DNA of 16,379 bases from Chitinophagaceae bacterium (GTDB lineage Bacteria; Bacteroidota; Bacteroidia; Chitinophagales; Chitinophagaceae), in assembly GCA_947463105.1 (NCBI GenBank), contig CANHSD010000036.1, positions 1-16,379 on the forward strand, in the 5' to 3' direction. The notes beneath the pieces were generated by a model. It searched no databases, was not told where the DNA came from, and saw only the letters and a program-made list of their open reading frames with translations. Each line of letters starts with the position of its first letter. Position 1 is the stretch's first letter. Position numbers and translations under genes: made by a program. Below are positions 7,751 to 15,436 of this stretch, in pieces.

Positions 7751-8431
7751 ATGAGCAATCACATTGTCATGGAAAGCTTTACACCGGAATGGTGGACCTG
7801 TATTACAGCCGTAATTGGGATCATCAGTTTATTGCTGCTGCTTCCCAAATATGTGGATTGGGCAAAACACGTCAACTATCCAAAATGCCTGGGATTGCTG
7901 TTGCTTTTGAACATGGTCATTGAAAACATCTACGGCATCTGGCTTGGATCCTGGTCAGTTGAAAACAATTTACCACTTCACCTCTGCGGCATCAGTACTT
8001 TTTTATCCATAGCAGTGCTTTGGCGTTTCAATGCTGCAACCGCCCATGTATTGTATTACTGGGGACTGACAGGAGGCATTCATTCTTTGCTTACGCCAGA
8101 GTTTGATTTAGGGACGGATGGATTTTTCTACTATGCATATTTTATCAGTCATGGTGGACTGCTGTTTGCCTGCCTTTATTCAATCATTCACCAAGGCTTT
8201 AAACCTGAAAAAAATTCATGGCTAAGGGTATTCATGATCACCCAATTTGCTGCACTGGCCATTGGCAGCTTTAACTGGGCCTTTGGATCCAATTACATGT
8301 ATTTATCTAGTCCTCCGATTGTCAAGAACCCACTGATCGTGGGTGACTGGCCCTGGTATATTATTGTTTTTGAAGGACTTTCATTAGCTCACTTTTTTCT
8401 GTTCTACAAGCTATCCCGTGTTTGGAAATAA
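7751..8431 (+). CDS. YwaF/TIGR02206-type integral membrane protein of unknown function
   Basis: Encodes 226 residues from the ATG at 7751; an in-frame TTG at 7736 is a less likely start. About six to seven hydrophobic segments are visible, roughly at 17-32, 46-64, 78-92, 98-111, 126-147, 160-175 and 202-219. Motifs LPLHLCG (74-80), HSLLTPEF (111-118), YFISHGG (130-136) and GSFNWAFGSNYMYL (172-185) fit my memory of the YwaF-like conserved membrane family (TIGR02206). That family has no established biochemical role that I know of. The protein contains several conserved His and acidic residues within or near membrane segments, but no recognised active site. It starts divergently from the TonB receptor and lies 45 bp upstream of the amylase gene on the same strand. 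The palindrome and a possible -7 box in that gap suggest the amylase also has its own promoter. Confidence 0.82.
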   Translation: MSNHIVMESFTPEWWTCITAVIGIISLLLLLPKYVDWAKHVNYPKCLGLLLLLNMVIENIYGIWLGSWSVENNLPLHLCGISTFLSIAVLWRFNAATAHVLYYWGLTGGIHSLLTPEFDLGTDGFFYYAYFISHGGLLFACLYSIIHQGFKPEKNSWLRVFMITQFAALAIGSFNWAFGSNYMYLSSPPIVKNPLIVGDWPWYIIVFEGLSLAHFFLFYKLSRVWK

Positions 8432-8435
8432 TGGC

Positions 8436-8443
8436 TATATTCG
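8436..8443 (+). promoter_or_regulatory. Weak candidate -7 box for the amylase gene
   Basis: TATATTCG differs at one position from TAnnTTTG. It would start transcription near 8450, inside the palindrome at 8446-8464, giving a leader of about 27 nt. The upstream -33 element would fall within the YwaF-like coding end and is not obvious. Confidence 0.28.
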
Positions 8444-8445
8444 CT

Positions 8446-8464
8446 ATGTGTATAAATTACACAT
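8446..8464. promoter_or_regulatory. 19-bp palindrome, candidate operator of the amylase gene
   Basis: ATGTGTA-TAAAT-TACACAT has perfect 7-bp arms around a 5-bp centre and ends 12 bp before the amylase ATG. Its place over the expected transcription start suits a repressor. TGTG/CACA ends are seen in CRP-type sites, but the half-site spacing differs from the usual one, so no family is assigned. Confidence 0.45.
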
Positions 8465-8476
8465 CAAACAAGCCAT

Positions 8477-11365
8477 ATGACCCGCCGATTCATCCTATTT
8501 TCAATCATTCTCCTTTCTTGGAGTATTTCACAAGCGCAGTTGTTGAAATGGTCACCTGCTTTCATTCAGGAAGGATCATCAACCATCAGCATCACGGCTA
8601 ATGCGGCATTGGGAAACAAAGGATTGCTTGATTACGTTCCCGCGAATGATGTGTTTGTGCACATCGGAGCCATCACCAACCTCAGCACTGGTGCTGCAGA
8701 TTGGAAATATGTCAAATTCACCTGGGGCACTACAAATGGAGCAGCCAATGCAGCCAACACCGGCAGCAACCAATGGACCTTTACCATCAATGGTGGCTTG
8801 AGAAATTTTTTTGGAATCACCAATACTGCAGAAAAAATACAAAAGATTGCCATCCTTTTCAGGTCTGGCAACGGTAGCAAGGTGCTGAGAAATGAAGATG
8901 CATCAGACATGTATGTTCCCGTATATGACAATGGAAATTTTGTCAGGATTGATGATCCAGTGTCTCAGCCCAATTTCAACAGGTCCCTGGTTGCCATTGA
9001 CAAGAAAATGGGAGACAATATCAGCATCACTGCCAATGCCACCACTGCAGCAGACCTGAAGGTCTTCCACAATGGAAACCTCATCGGCTCATCTGCTGCA
9101 GCAACCATCACTGCATCCACAACCATAGTTGCCGGAGGCACGCAAAAATTTATGGTTGAAGCCAATTTTGGCGGTTCAAATATTTCAAAAGACAGTGCAT
9201 CCTTCTTTGTTCCGGGCGCAGCCGCCGTTGCTTCAATACCTGCGGGGATTGCTGATGGCATTACCTATGAGAAAGGTGATACCAGTGCCTACCTGGTTCT
9301 TTTTGCCCCTGGAAAGTCCAGAATAGCCGTCATTGGTGATTTCAACAACTGGACCGAAACGCAGGACGGACAGATGAACAGGACGCCAGATGGAAACCGC
9401 TTTTGGATAAGGCTCAGAGGGCTTATTCCAGGCAATGAATATGCTTATCAATACCTGATAGACGGATCGTTGAGGGTGGCAGATTACAATACAGAAAAAG
9501 TACTTGACCCCAACAATGACAGCTTTATCCCCGCATCCACGTTTCCCAACCTCAAGGCCTATCCTACAGGAAAAACAACCGGTATTGTCAGTGTACTGCA
9601 AACGGCAAAACCCGTTTACAATTGGAAGATCCAGAATTTCAACAGACCAGACAAAAGGAACCTTGTCATCTATGAATTATTGATCAGGGATTTTGTAGCC
9701 ACTAGAAACTTTCAAACACTGAAAGATACGCTGAGCTACCTGAAAAGACTGGGCGTGAACGCCATTGAACTCATGCCCTTCTCTGAATTTGAAGGCAACC
9801 TGAGCTGGGGATACAATCCCAATTTCTTCTTTGCACTGGACAAATTTTATGGCAATGAAACAGCTGTAAAGGATTTCATCGATGCCTGCCACCAGCAGGG
9901 AATTGCAGTGATCATGGACATGGTATTGAACCATGCCTTTGGATCTTCGCCCCATGCCCAAATGTACTGGGATGGCACCAACAACAAGCCTGCAACCAAC
10001 AATCCATGGTTCAATCCTGATGCGAGGCATCCCTTCAATGTAGGCAACGATTTCAACCATGAATCACAGGCCACCAGAGACCTGGTTGCCCGGGTGGTCA
10101 GGCATTGGTTGACCAATTATAAAATTGATGGCTTCAGGTGGGACCTTTCAAAAGGATTCACACAAACCAACAATCCCAACAATGTTGGGGCCTGGGGGAA
10201 CTATGATGCCAGCAGGGTTGCGATCTGGAAGCGCATTTATGATAGTTCTCAGGCAGTTTCACCCAATAGCTACTGTATTCTGGAACATTTTGCAGACAAT
10301 ACGGAAGAAAAAGAACTTGCAGACTATGGAATGTTGTTCTGGGGAAATGCCAACCACAATTTTAATCAGGCCTCCATGGGTTATATGCAAGACAGTGATT
10401 TCGGTGGTGTTACAGCACAAAAAAGAGGCTGGGCAAAACCACACCTGATCGGATACATGGAAAGCCATGATGAAGAACGACTCATGTACAAGAACTTGAA
10501 TTTTGGCAACCAGTCTTCTTCCTATTCAACAAGGGATTCCATATCTGCGCTCAAACGGATAGGGCAGGCAGCGGCATTTTGGGCAATGATTCCGGGGCCA
10601 AAAATGCTATGGCAGTTTGGTGAGTTGGGATTTCCCTACTCCATCAATACCTGTACAGACGGGACCGTCAACAACAATTGCAGGCTTGACAACAAACCCC
10701 TGGTCTGGAACAACTTCAATGATGTGTTGAAGAGAAGTTTGTTTGATGTGTATTCCAACCTGATCCGACTGAGGTTAAAATCCAATTACCTGACCACTTT
10801 CACCACTGACAAATACACCATAGATTTCAGCAGTGCAGTAAAAACAATGCAGATCAATGACGACTCTCTCAAAGTTGTGGTGATCGGTAACTTTGATATC
10901 ACTTCCAAAACCGCATTGGTCAATTTTCCTTCCAACGGCACCTGGCACAGCTATCTTACCAAAACTTCCATCAATGTATCTGGTGGATCTTCCAATCTGA
11001 CACTGCAGCCAGGAGAATACCATGTTTACCTGAACAAAGACCTTAGCGGTAACCTGGTGACAGCCATCAACAATCCTGCATTGCCAAGATTGGATGCTAA
11101 ACTTCAACTTTATCCGAATCCGGTACAATCGGGAGCAACAATCACCTATTCAATCCCCCAATCAGGTCGGGTAAGAATAGAACTTTTGGACCACGCAGGA
11201 CGCATGCTTGAAACCCTGTTCGATTCACACCAAAAATCTGGAAATCACGTCCTTACAATTCCTCCCTCCACACTAAAGATGCTAAAGAAAAGAGCAGGAA
11301 TACATGTTCTTCTGCTCAGGACATTGGGAGGACAGCAGGCAAAAAAAATTGTAATTATGCCCTGA
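8477..11365 (+). CDS. Secreted GH13 alpha-amylase-family enzyme with CBM48-like domain and T9SS sorting domain
   Basis: Encodes 962 residues. The signal peptide is 1-20 (cleavage SISQA/Q). Two beta-rich N-terminal regions follow: about 21-160, and an Ig-like region at about 165-245. A CBM48/branching-enzyme-like domain spans about 265-350 (VIGDFNNWTE...FWIRLRGLIPGNEYAYQYLIDG). The GH13 barrel runs from about 395 to 760. Family motifs are intact: region I DMVLNH (481-486), region II GFRWD with nucleophile Asp556, acid/base Glu603 in ILEHFAD, and region IV SHDEER with His664-Asp665. A beta-sandwich C domain follows (about 775-855). The last ~85 residues start LQLYPNPVQSGATITYSI and end KKIVIMP, matching the type A T9SS sorting domain. 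The enzyme should be exported through T9SS and attached to the surface or released, acting on alpha-glucans such as starch, glycogen or pullulan. Exact specificity is not determined. No susCD pair or other glucan gene adjoins it. Confidence 0.93.
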   Translation: MTRRFILFSIILLSWSISQAQLLKWSPAFIQEGSSTISITANAALGNKGLLDYVPANDVFVHIGAITNLSTGAADWKYVKFTWGTTNGAANAANTGSNQWTFTINGGLRNFFGITNTAEKIQKIAILFRSGNGSKVLRNEDASDMYVPVYDNGNFVRIDDPVSQPNFNRSLVAIDKKMGDNISITANATTAADLKVFHNGNLIGSSAAATITASTTIVAGGTQKFMVEANFGGSNISKDSASFFVPGAAAVASIPAGIADGITYEKGDTSAYLVLFAPGKSRIAVIGDFNNWTETQDGQMNRTPDGNRFWIRLRGLIPGNEYAYQYLIDGSLRVADYNTEKVLDPNNDSFIPASTFPNLKAYPTGKTTGIVSVLQTAKPVYNWKIQNFNRPDKRNLVIYELLIRDFVATRNFQTLKDTLSYLKRLGVNAIELMPFSEFEGNLSWGYNPNFFFALDKFYGNETAVKDFIDACHQQGIAVIMDMVLNHAFGSSPHAQMYWDGTNNKPATNNPWFNPDARHPFNVGNDFNHESQATRDLVARVVRHWLTNYKIDGFRWDLSKGFTQTNNPNNVGAWGNYDASRVAIWKRIYDSSQAVSPNSYCILEHFADNTEEKELADYGMLFWGNANHNFNQASMGYMQDSDFGGVTAQKRGWAKPHLIGYMESHDEERLMYKNLNFGNQSSSYSTRDSISALKRIGQAAAFWAMIPGPKMLWQFGELGFPYSINTCTDGTVNNNCRLDNKPLVWNNFNDVLKRSLFDVYSNLIRLRLKSNYLTTFTTDKYTIDFSSAVKTMQINDDSLKVVVIGNFDITSKTALVNFPSNGTWHSYLTKTSINVSGGSSNLTLQPGEYHVYLNKDLSGNLVTAINNPALPRLDAKLQLYPNPVQSGATITYSIPQSGRVRIELLDHAGRMLETLFDSHQKSGNHVLTIPPSTLKMLKKRAGIHVLLLRTLGGQQAKKIVIMP

Positions 11366-11516
11366 TACAATACAACATCTAAATGCCGCACCGATTTTTT
11401 CAGATAACATTTAATTAACCTTCTCATAATAAACTGGTAACGGATGCATAATACAGTTGAACTAATTTCATACTGGCATAAAAGCCGGGTAATAACTGCT
11501 TAATTGCATGGAATTA
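11366..11516. other. Intergenic segment without a recognised gene
   Basis: The stretch from the amylase stop to the inverted repeat is AT-rich and has no convincing coding frame or exact TAnnTTTG box. It contains one copy of TTAATTGCA at 11500-11508. On the minus strand, an ATG at 11509 opens only 13 codons. It probably serves as amylase 3' untranslated region and upstream regulatory sequence for the phosphate operon. Confidence 0.5.
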
Positions 11517-11531
11517 TCTTTTAATTGCAAC

Positions 11532-11563
11532 GCCCTGCCATTCTTGGCGGGGCTTTTTCTTTT
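11532..11563 (+). terminator. Intrinsic terminator between amylase and phosphate operon
   Basis: The stem GCCCTGCCA / TGGCGGGGC (one G-U pair in RNA) closes a TTCT loop and is followed by TTTTTCTTTT. It works on the plus strand only. It ends either the amylase transcript, whose stop is about 166 bp upstream, or a short leader/small RNA reading towards the porin gene. Confidence 0.85.
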
Positions 11564-11617
11564 ATTTGTTAACAATTTGGTAATGTGGAATCGGACTCAG
11601 TTACTCTTCCAATTTCA

Positions 11618-11625
11618 CACCTTTG
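11618..11625 (+). promoter_or_regulatory. Candidate -7 box of the phosphate-uptake operon
   Basis: CACCTTTG, followed by C, differs at one position from TAnnTTTG. Transcription would begin near 11632, giving a leader of about 16 nt before the ATG at 11648. No clear -33 TTG is seen at the standard distance. The box overlaps the right arm of the inverted repeat by one base. Confidence 0.35.
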
Positions 11626-11647
11626 CGTTGCAATTAAAAGAAAAACC

Positions 11648-12865
11648 ATGTTTAGACTTACCGCCAAATCAATTGGTGCGTTGGCGTTTGCCCTATTGAT
11701 CACTTCGATCAAAGCAAAAGGACAAATGACTGCATCAAAGAAAGAAACAAAACCTTGGTACGAAACAATCTCACTTCGTGGATACATGCAAGTACGCTAT
11801 AATCGGCTTTTTGAAACAAATCCAAAATTAAAGAATGAGCAGGGCGACAGATCCTGGGGAGAGAATGGAGGAGTTTCTATCAGACGAGGTCGTCTTATCC
11901 TAAGCGGCTACGTCCACGATCGCATTTTCATATATATTCAGCCCGATTTTGGAAGTTCTACAGGAACAACGTTGCAATTGTTCCAAATAAGGGATGCGTA
12001 TTTTGACCTGGGACTGAATAAAAAAAATGAATTTAGGATCAGGATAGGACAGAGTAAAGTTCCATTTGGATTCGAGAACATGCAATCCAGTCAAAACAGG
12101 CTACCACTGGACAGAGCGGATGCAACCAACTCCGCCGTATCAAATGAACGGGATATGGGAGCTTTTTTCTACTATGCCCCGTCAAAAACAAGGGAACTTT
12201 TCGCATCTTTAGTAAAGGATAATTTCAAAGGCTCTGGAGACTACGGTATTTTTGGGTTTGGTGTTTACAATGGTCAGACAGCGAATAGACCGGAACTCAA
12301 TAACAGTCTACACTTTGTCAGCAGACTCACCATCCCAATGAAGCTTGGTAATCAGATCATTGAACCAGGTATTCAAGCATATGCGGGCAAATTTGTGGTG
12401 CCCACAGAAAACAGGAATGCAGGAGTCAAGGCCATAAAATCATTTGAATTCAACGACAAAAGATTGGCCGGTAGCTTTATATTATATCCAAAACCATTTG
12501 GCATTCAGGTCGAATACAATCTTGGTAAAGGTCCAAGGTATAACCCGGCAAAAGACTCCATCGAAACCAGGAATCTTGGTGGAGGTTATGCGACATTCAG
12601 TTATAAAATTGCAGGCAAAAAAAAGGATGAGGTGTTTTTCCCTTTTACTAGAATTCAAACTTATAACGGCGGCAAAAAACATGAGTTGGATGCAAGAACT
12701 TACCATGTAAGGGAAATCGAGAGCGGTCTTGAATGGCAGTTCAATAAGAATTTTGAACTCACTACTTCTTATGTACTTTCACACAGGAGATTCGAGGATA
12801 ATAAACTCAAAAGCAACGACCAAAAAGGCCGCTTGCTCAGGATTCAGGCACAAATCAATTTTTAA
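11648..12865 (+). CDS. Phosphate-selective porin (OprO/OprP family) outer membrane protein
   Basis: Encodes 405 residues from the ATG at 11648. The in-frame ATG at 11585 would place 21 unlikely residues before the signal peptide (MFRLTAKSIGALAFALLITSIKAKGQ, cleavage near 25). The mature protein matches the Porin_O_P family: an N-terminal strand LRGYMQVRYNRLFE, then GVSIRRGRLILSGYVHDRIF and IQPDFG. These are followed by AYFDLGLNKKNEFRIRIGQ with KVPFGFENMQSSQNRLPLDR, and a long run of alternating strands. It ends INF, the C-terminal aromatic typical of BAM-assembled barrels. It would form an anion channel for phosphate or polyphosphate in the outer membrane; selectivity is inferred from family and neighbours. 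It is the first gene of a three-gene run with DUF47 (18-bp gap) and PiT, which supports a phosphate role. Confidence 0.9.
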   Translation: MFRLTAKSIGALAFALLITSIKAKGQMTASKKETKPWYETISLRGYMQVRYNRLFETNPKLKNEQGDRSWGENGGVSIRRGRLILSGYVHDRIFIYIQPDFGSSTGTTLQLFQIRDAYFDLGLNKKNEFRIRIGQSKVPFGFENMQSSQNRLPLDRADATNSAVSNERDMGAFFYYAPSKTRELFASLVKDNFKGSGDYGIFGFGVYNGQTANRPELNNSLHFVSRLTIPMKLGNQIIEPGIQAYAGKFVVPTENRNAGVKAIKSFEFNDKRLAGSFILYPKPFGIQVEYNLGKGPRYNPAKDSIETRNLGGGYATFSYKIAGKKKDEVFFPFTRIQTYNGGKKHELDARTYHVREIESGLEWQFNKNFELTTSYVLSHRRFEDNKLKSNDQKGRLLRIQAQINF

Positions 12866-12883
12866 TCACTTAAAATCAAAACC

Positions 12884-13531
12884 ATGGCAGCCAATTCATT
12901 TTTCAAGATCTTTTTACCCAAGGACAGGATTTTTTACAGCTTGTTTGAAACCGCCGCTGATACTGTCCACAAAATGGGCATCACATTGCAGGAAATGGTG
13001 TACGAGGCAGATGAAGATAAGAGAGCAAGCATACTTGCCCAGATTGAAAATATGGAACACAAGAATGATGATTTAACCCATACGATTTTTACAGAGTTGG
13101 GAAGAAATTTCATCACCCCGATTGATCGTGAGGACATCCACCAGTTGGCAACAGCATTGGATGATATCGCAGATTATATTTACGCTTCGGCCAAAAAAAT
13201 CAATTTCTACAAAATTAACCCTAACGATACAGGCATACACAAACTTACCGAGTTAATCCTTCAAGGGAGCATAGAAATCAAAAAAGCAACCCATGGTTTG
13301 CGTGACATGAAAAACCTCAGGGAAATGACAGAAGCAATTGTAAAAATTAACAGCATTGAGAACCAAGCAGATGATGTGTTTGACATGAGCATTGAAATGC
13401 TTTTCAATTCTGAAAACGATTTTAAAGAAGTGATCAAGAAAAGAGAAATCTATCAAGTGCTGGAAATCGCTACAGACAAATGTGAGGATGCTGCAAATGT
13501 GATTGAGTCCATCATCATTAAGTACGCATAA
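12884..13531 (+). CDS. PhoU-like DUF47 protein
   Basis: Encodes 215 residues, the usual length for the DUF47/TIGR00153 family of all-helical PhoU relatives. Visible features are the N-terminal FFKIFLPKDRIFYSLFE segment, helical acidic repeats, and a central TPIDREDIHQLATALDDIADYIY (quoted in part; about residues 84-106). This last stretch is typical of PhoU-type metal-binding helices, with Asp/Glu clusters repeated at ENQADDVFDMSIEMLF. The C-terminus contains YQVLEIATDKCEDAANVIESI. Family members are commonly paired with PiT transporters and are thought to regulate or gate them, but the mechanism is not settled. The protein is cytoplasmic, with no signal peptide. The gene lies 18 bp after the porin and 30 bp before the PiT gene, so co-expression is very likely. 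Confidence 0.92.
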   Translation: MAANSFFKIFLPKDRIFYSLFETAADTVHKMGITLQEMVYEADEDKRASILAQIENMEHKNDDLTHTIFTELGRNFITPIDREDIHQLATALDDIADYIYASAKKINFYKINPNDTGIHKLTELILQGSIEIKKATHGLRDMKNLREMTEAIVKINSIENQADDVFDMSIEMLFNSENDFKEVIKKREIYQVLEIATDKCEDAANVIESIIIKYA

Positions 13532-13561
13532 CCATCCCTACGTAAGCATAAAAAAGAACTC

Positions 13562-15271
13562 ATGACCCTTCTCATTGTTATCATCATACTGGCCCTTATT
13601 TTTGATTACATCAACGGATTTCACGATGCAGCCAACTCCATTGCAACCGTTGTTTCCACCAAGGTGCTTACCCCATTTCAAGCGGTTATCTGGGCTGCGT
13701 TTTTCAATGTGGTTGCCTATTTCATTTTCCAGGACCATGCAGTAGCCAATACCATCAGCAAGACCGTTAACAAAGAATTTATAACACTGAATGTTATCCT
13801 GGCTGGATTGATTGCAGCCATTTTCTGGAACCTGCTCACCTGGTGGTATGGCATCCCCTCCTCGTCTTCCCATACCTTGATTGGAGGATTTGCAGGCGCA
13901 GCCATAGCCCATGCCATGATGACAAAAGGATTATCCATTTCCTGGTCTAAAGTTGTTGAAAACGATACCATCATCAAAACGGTACTGTTCATCTTTTTTG
14001 CGCCGTTGATTGGGATGGCTATTTCCATCTTTATCACAATTGTCACAATTGCCCGAAACATGTGGCTGCGCATAGGAATTATCATCGTCGCAACGGGATT
14101 GACTGTATTGCTTTTCGATAGGTTTGAGGAAAATAAAATGAACCAGGCACTTGAAAAGTTCATCAAGCTCGACAAATACAAGCTCGACCTTGCAAAAGCT
14201 GAAGAAGCCCTTGAAAAAGACAGCAACAACGATAAAGCAAAAGAAGAGCTGGCAACTGCAGAAAAGAAATTGAATGGGGCAAAAGAGATCTATGGAAAAA
14301 TTGCACCTGTGATGAGTGATTTCGATAATATAGGTGCCGACTCAATTGCTGCATTTGCCTACCACAATGGCTTGCTGGCAGACATTGAAGTAAGCAAATT
14401 GAAAGATGAAGTAAGAAACGCCAACAATTTTCTTATCCTGGAATCCCTTTCTGCAGACAATGCAGAAAAAAAGAAAGAGTATGATATTGCAAAGGTGGAA
14501 ACAGAAAAATACAAAGGCCCTGTGAAGCAATTGCTGAAAAAGGAAATCAGCCTGGACAGCGCCCTCATTGCCATCAATGCCATTTATCCTATTGATCCTG
14601 CCAACACCAAAAAGGTAAAATCAAAAATTGAAAAATTTAACATCCAAAGCTCTTTCAAGAAAGACATCGAAAAGTCGGAGAACCATGCCATCGTTTGGGG
14701 CATCATCTTCACCTCCATACTATTCATGCTTGTCTATCTATATGTAGAAAAAATCAAGACCCCAACCGCGTATTCAGTGGGCAATATGTTCAAGAAACTT
14801 CAGTTGTTCAGTTCTGCTGCCTTCAGCATTGGACACGGCGGAAACGATGCCCAGAAGGTGATGGGTATCATTGGCGCAGCACTGATTGCAAGCGGAAACA
14901 TTCAGGACTTTGGACAACTGCCGGGCTGGGTTCCCATCTCCTGCTATGTGGCCATAGGCCTGGGTACCATGAGTGGTGGTTGGAAAATTGTAAAGACCAT
15001 GGGTACCAAGATTACCAAAGTGACGCCTTTGGAAGGCGTGGCCGCTGAAACAGCAGGTGCCTTCACCCTGTTTTTTACAGGTCAAATGGGGATTCCCGTA
15101 TCCACCACACATACCATTACCGGCTCCATCATTGGCGTAGGTGCCACCAAACGACTCAGTGCCGTAAGATGGGGCGTAACCTCCTCTCTGCTGGTAGCCT
15201 GGATCCTTACCATTCCAGTGAGTGCTGTCCTTGCCGCCCTGGTTTATTGGGTTACTACATTGTTTAGTTAA
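13562..15271 (+). CDS. PiT-family inorganic phosphate transporter with long cytoplasmic insert
   Basis: Encodes 569 residues. PiT proteins move phosphate (often as a metal-phosphate complex) across the inner membrane using an ion gradient. The two inverted family signatures are present: NGFHDAANSIATVV (18-31) in the N half, and GHGGNDAQKVMGI (424-436) in the C half. The paired motifs GIPSSSSHTLIGG (97-109) and GIPVSTTHTITGS (510-522) are also present. About five hydrophobic segments precede residue 187 and about five follow 375. Between them lies a highly charged Lys/Glu/Ala-rich insert of about 190 residues with heptad-like stretches (for example 191-245 and 274-325), probably a cytoplasmic coiled coil. 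This loop is longer than in E. coli PitA as I recall it. The gene is last in the porin-DUF47-PiT operon and is followed by a strong terminator. Confidence 0.94.
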   Translation: MTLLIVIIILALIFDYINGFHDAANSIATVVSTKVLTPFQAVIWAAFFNVVAYFIFQDHAVANTISKTVNKEFITLNVILAGLIAAIFWNLLTWWYGIPSSSSHTLIGGFAGAAIAHAMMTKGLSISWSKVVENDTIIKTVLFIFFAPLIGMAISIFITIVTIARNMWLRIGIIIVATGLTVLLFDRFEENKMNQALEKFIKLDKYKLDLAKAEEALEKDSNNDKAKEELATAEKKLNGAKEIYGKIAPVMSDFDNIGADSIAAFAYHNGLLADIEVSKLKDEVRNANNFLILESLSADNAEKKKEYDIAKVETEKYKGPVKQLLKKEISLDSALIAINAIYPIDPANTKKVKSKIEKFNIQSSFKKDIEKSENHAIVWGIIFTSILFMLVYLYVEKIKTPTAYSVGNMFKKLQLFSSAAFSIGHGGNDAQKVMGIIGAALIASGNIQDFGQLPGWVPISCYVAIGLGTMSGGWKIVKTMGTKITKVTPLEGVAAETAGAFTLFFTGQMGIPVSTTHTITGSIIGVGATKRLSAVRWGVTSSLLVAWILTIPVSAVLAALVYWVTTLFS

Positions 15272-15291
15272 AAACATCTATACTACACTTC

Positions 15292-15323
15292 ATAGGGCAT
15301 TCGATTGAATGCCCTATTTTTTT
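15292..15323 (+). terminator. Intrinsic terminator of the phosphate operon
   Basis: A perfect stem ATAGGGCATTC / GAATGCCCTAT closes a GATT loop and runs into a T tract, 20 bp after the PiT stop codon. Confidence 0.92.
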
Positions 15324-15383
15324 GTCCATACTTCACCTTTTTTTATTCCGTTTTATCTTTTCTGTGCTGGTTAAAGTCAGGGC

Positions 15384-15412
15384 AAAAAAAAGCCATCCTT
15401 GCGGATGGCTTT
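15384..15412 (-). terminator. Intrinsic terminator after rpoB
   Basis: Read on the minus strand, AAAGCCATCC / GGATGGCTTT forms a perfect 10-bp stem with a GCAA tetraloop, and the 3' arm continues into a T8 tract. It begins 24 bp after the rpoB stop and faces the PiT terminator, so the two operons converge with both read-throughs blocked. Confidence 0.9.
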
Positions 15413-15436
15413 GAAGTTATGATTTGGTTACGGCCT

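Larger units (their letters stand above)
11517..11641. repeat. Perfect 17-bp inverted repeat flanking the terminator and porin promoter region
   Basis: The left arm TCTTTTAATTGCAACGC (11517-11533) is the exact reverse complement of the right arm GCGTTGCAATTAAAAGA (11625-11641). They are separated by 91 bp. The left arm overlaps the foot of the intrinsic terminator by two bases, and the right arm ends 6 nt before the porin ATG. Possible meanings are a long-range RNA stem controlling the porin start, an antisense contact by a terminated upstream transcript, or paired protein-binding sites. No target-site duplication flanks it, so a small transposable element is less likely. Confidence 0.75.

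Noticed and set aside
7664..7762. Longer start for the TonB receptor
   Set aside because: The extra residues spoil the signal peptide and overlap the start of the divergent YwaF-like gene.
11507..11540. Inverted partial copy of the porin start region, with its own ATG on the minus strand at 11509
   Set aside because: The frame runs only 13 codons to a stop and resembles no protein; similarity beyond the 17-bp arm is loose.
11517..11641. Reading the 17-bp inverted repeat as the ends of a small transposable element (125 bp)
   Set aside because: There is no target-site duplication, and the interior carries a working terminator and a plausible promoter that fit the neighbouring genes.
11585..11647. 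Upstream ATG for the porin gene
   Set aside because: The added residues are not signal-peptide-like and the segment holds the probable promoter.
13717..14229. Long open frame antisense to the PiT gene (170 codons)
   Set aside because: It lies wholly inside a clearly coding gene on the other strand and resembles no known protein. The same holds for open frames at 14774-15277, 9677-10060 and 4289-4570.
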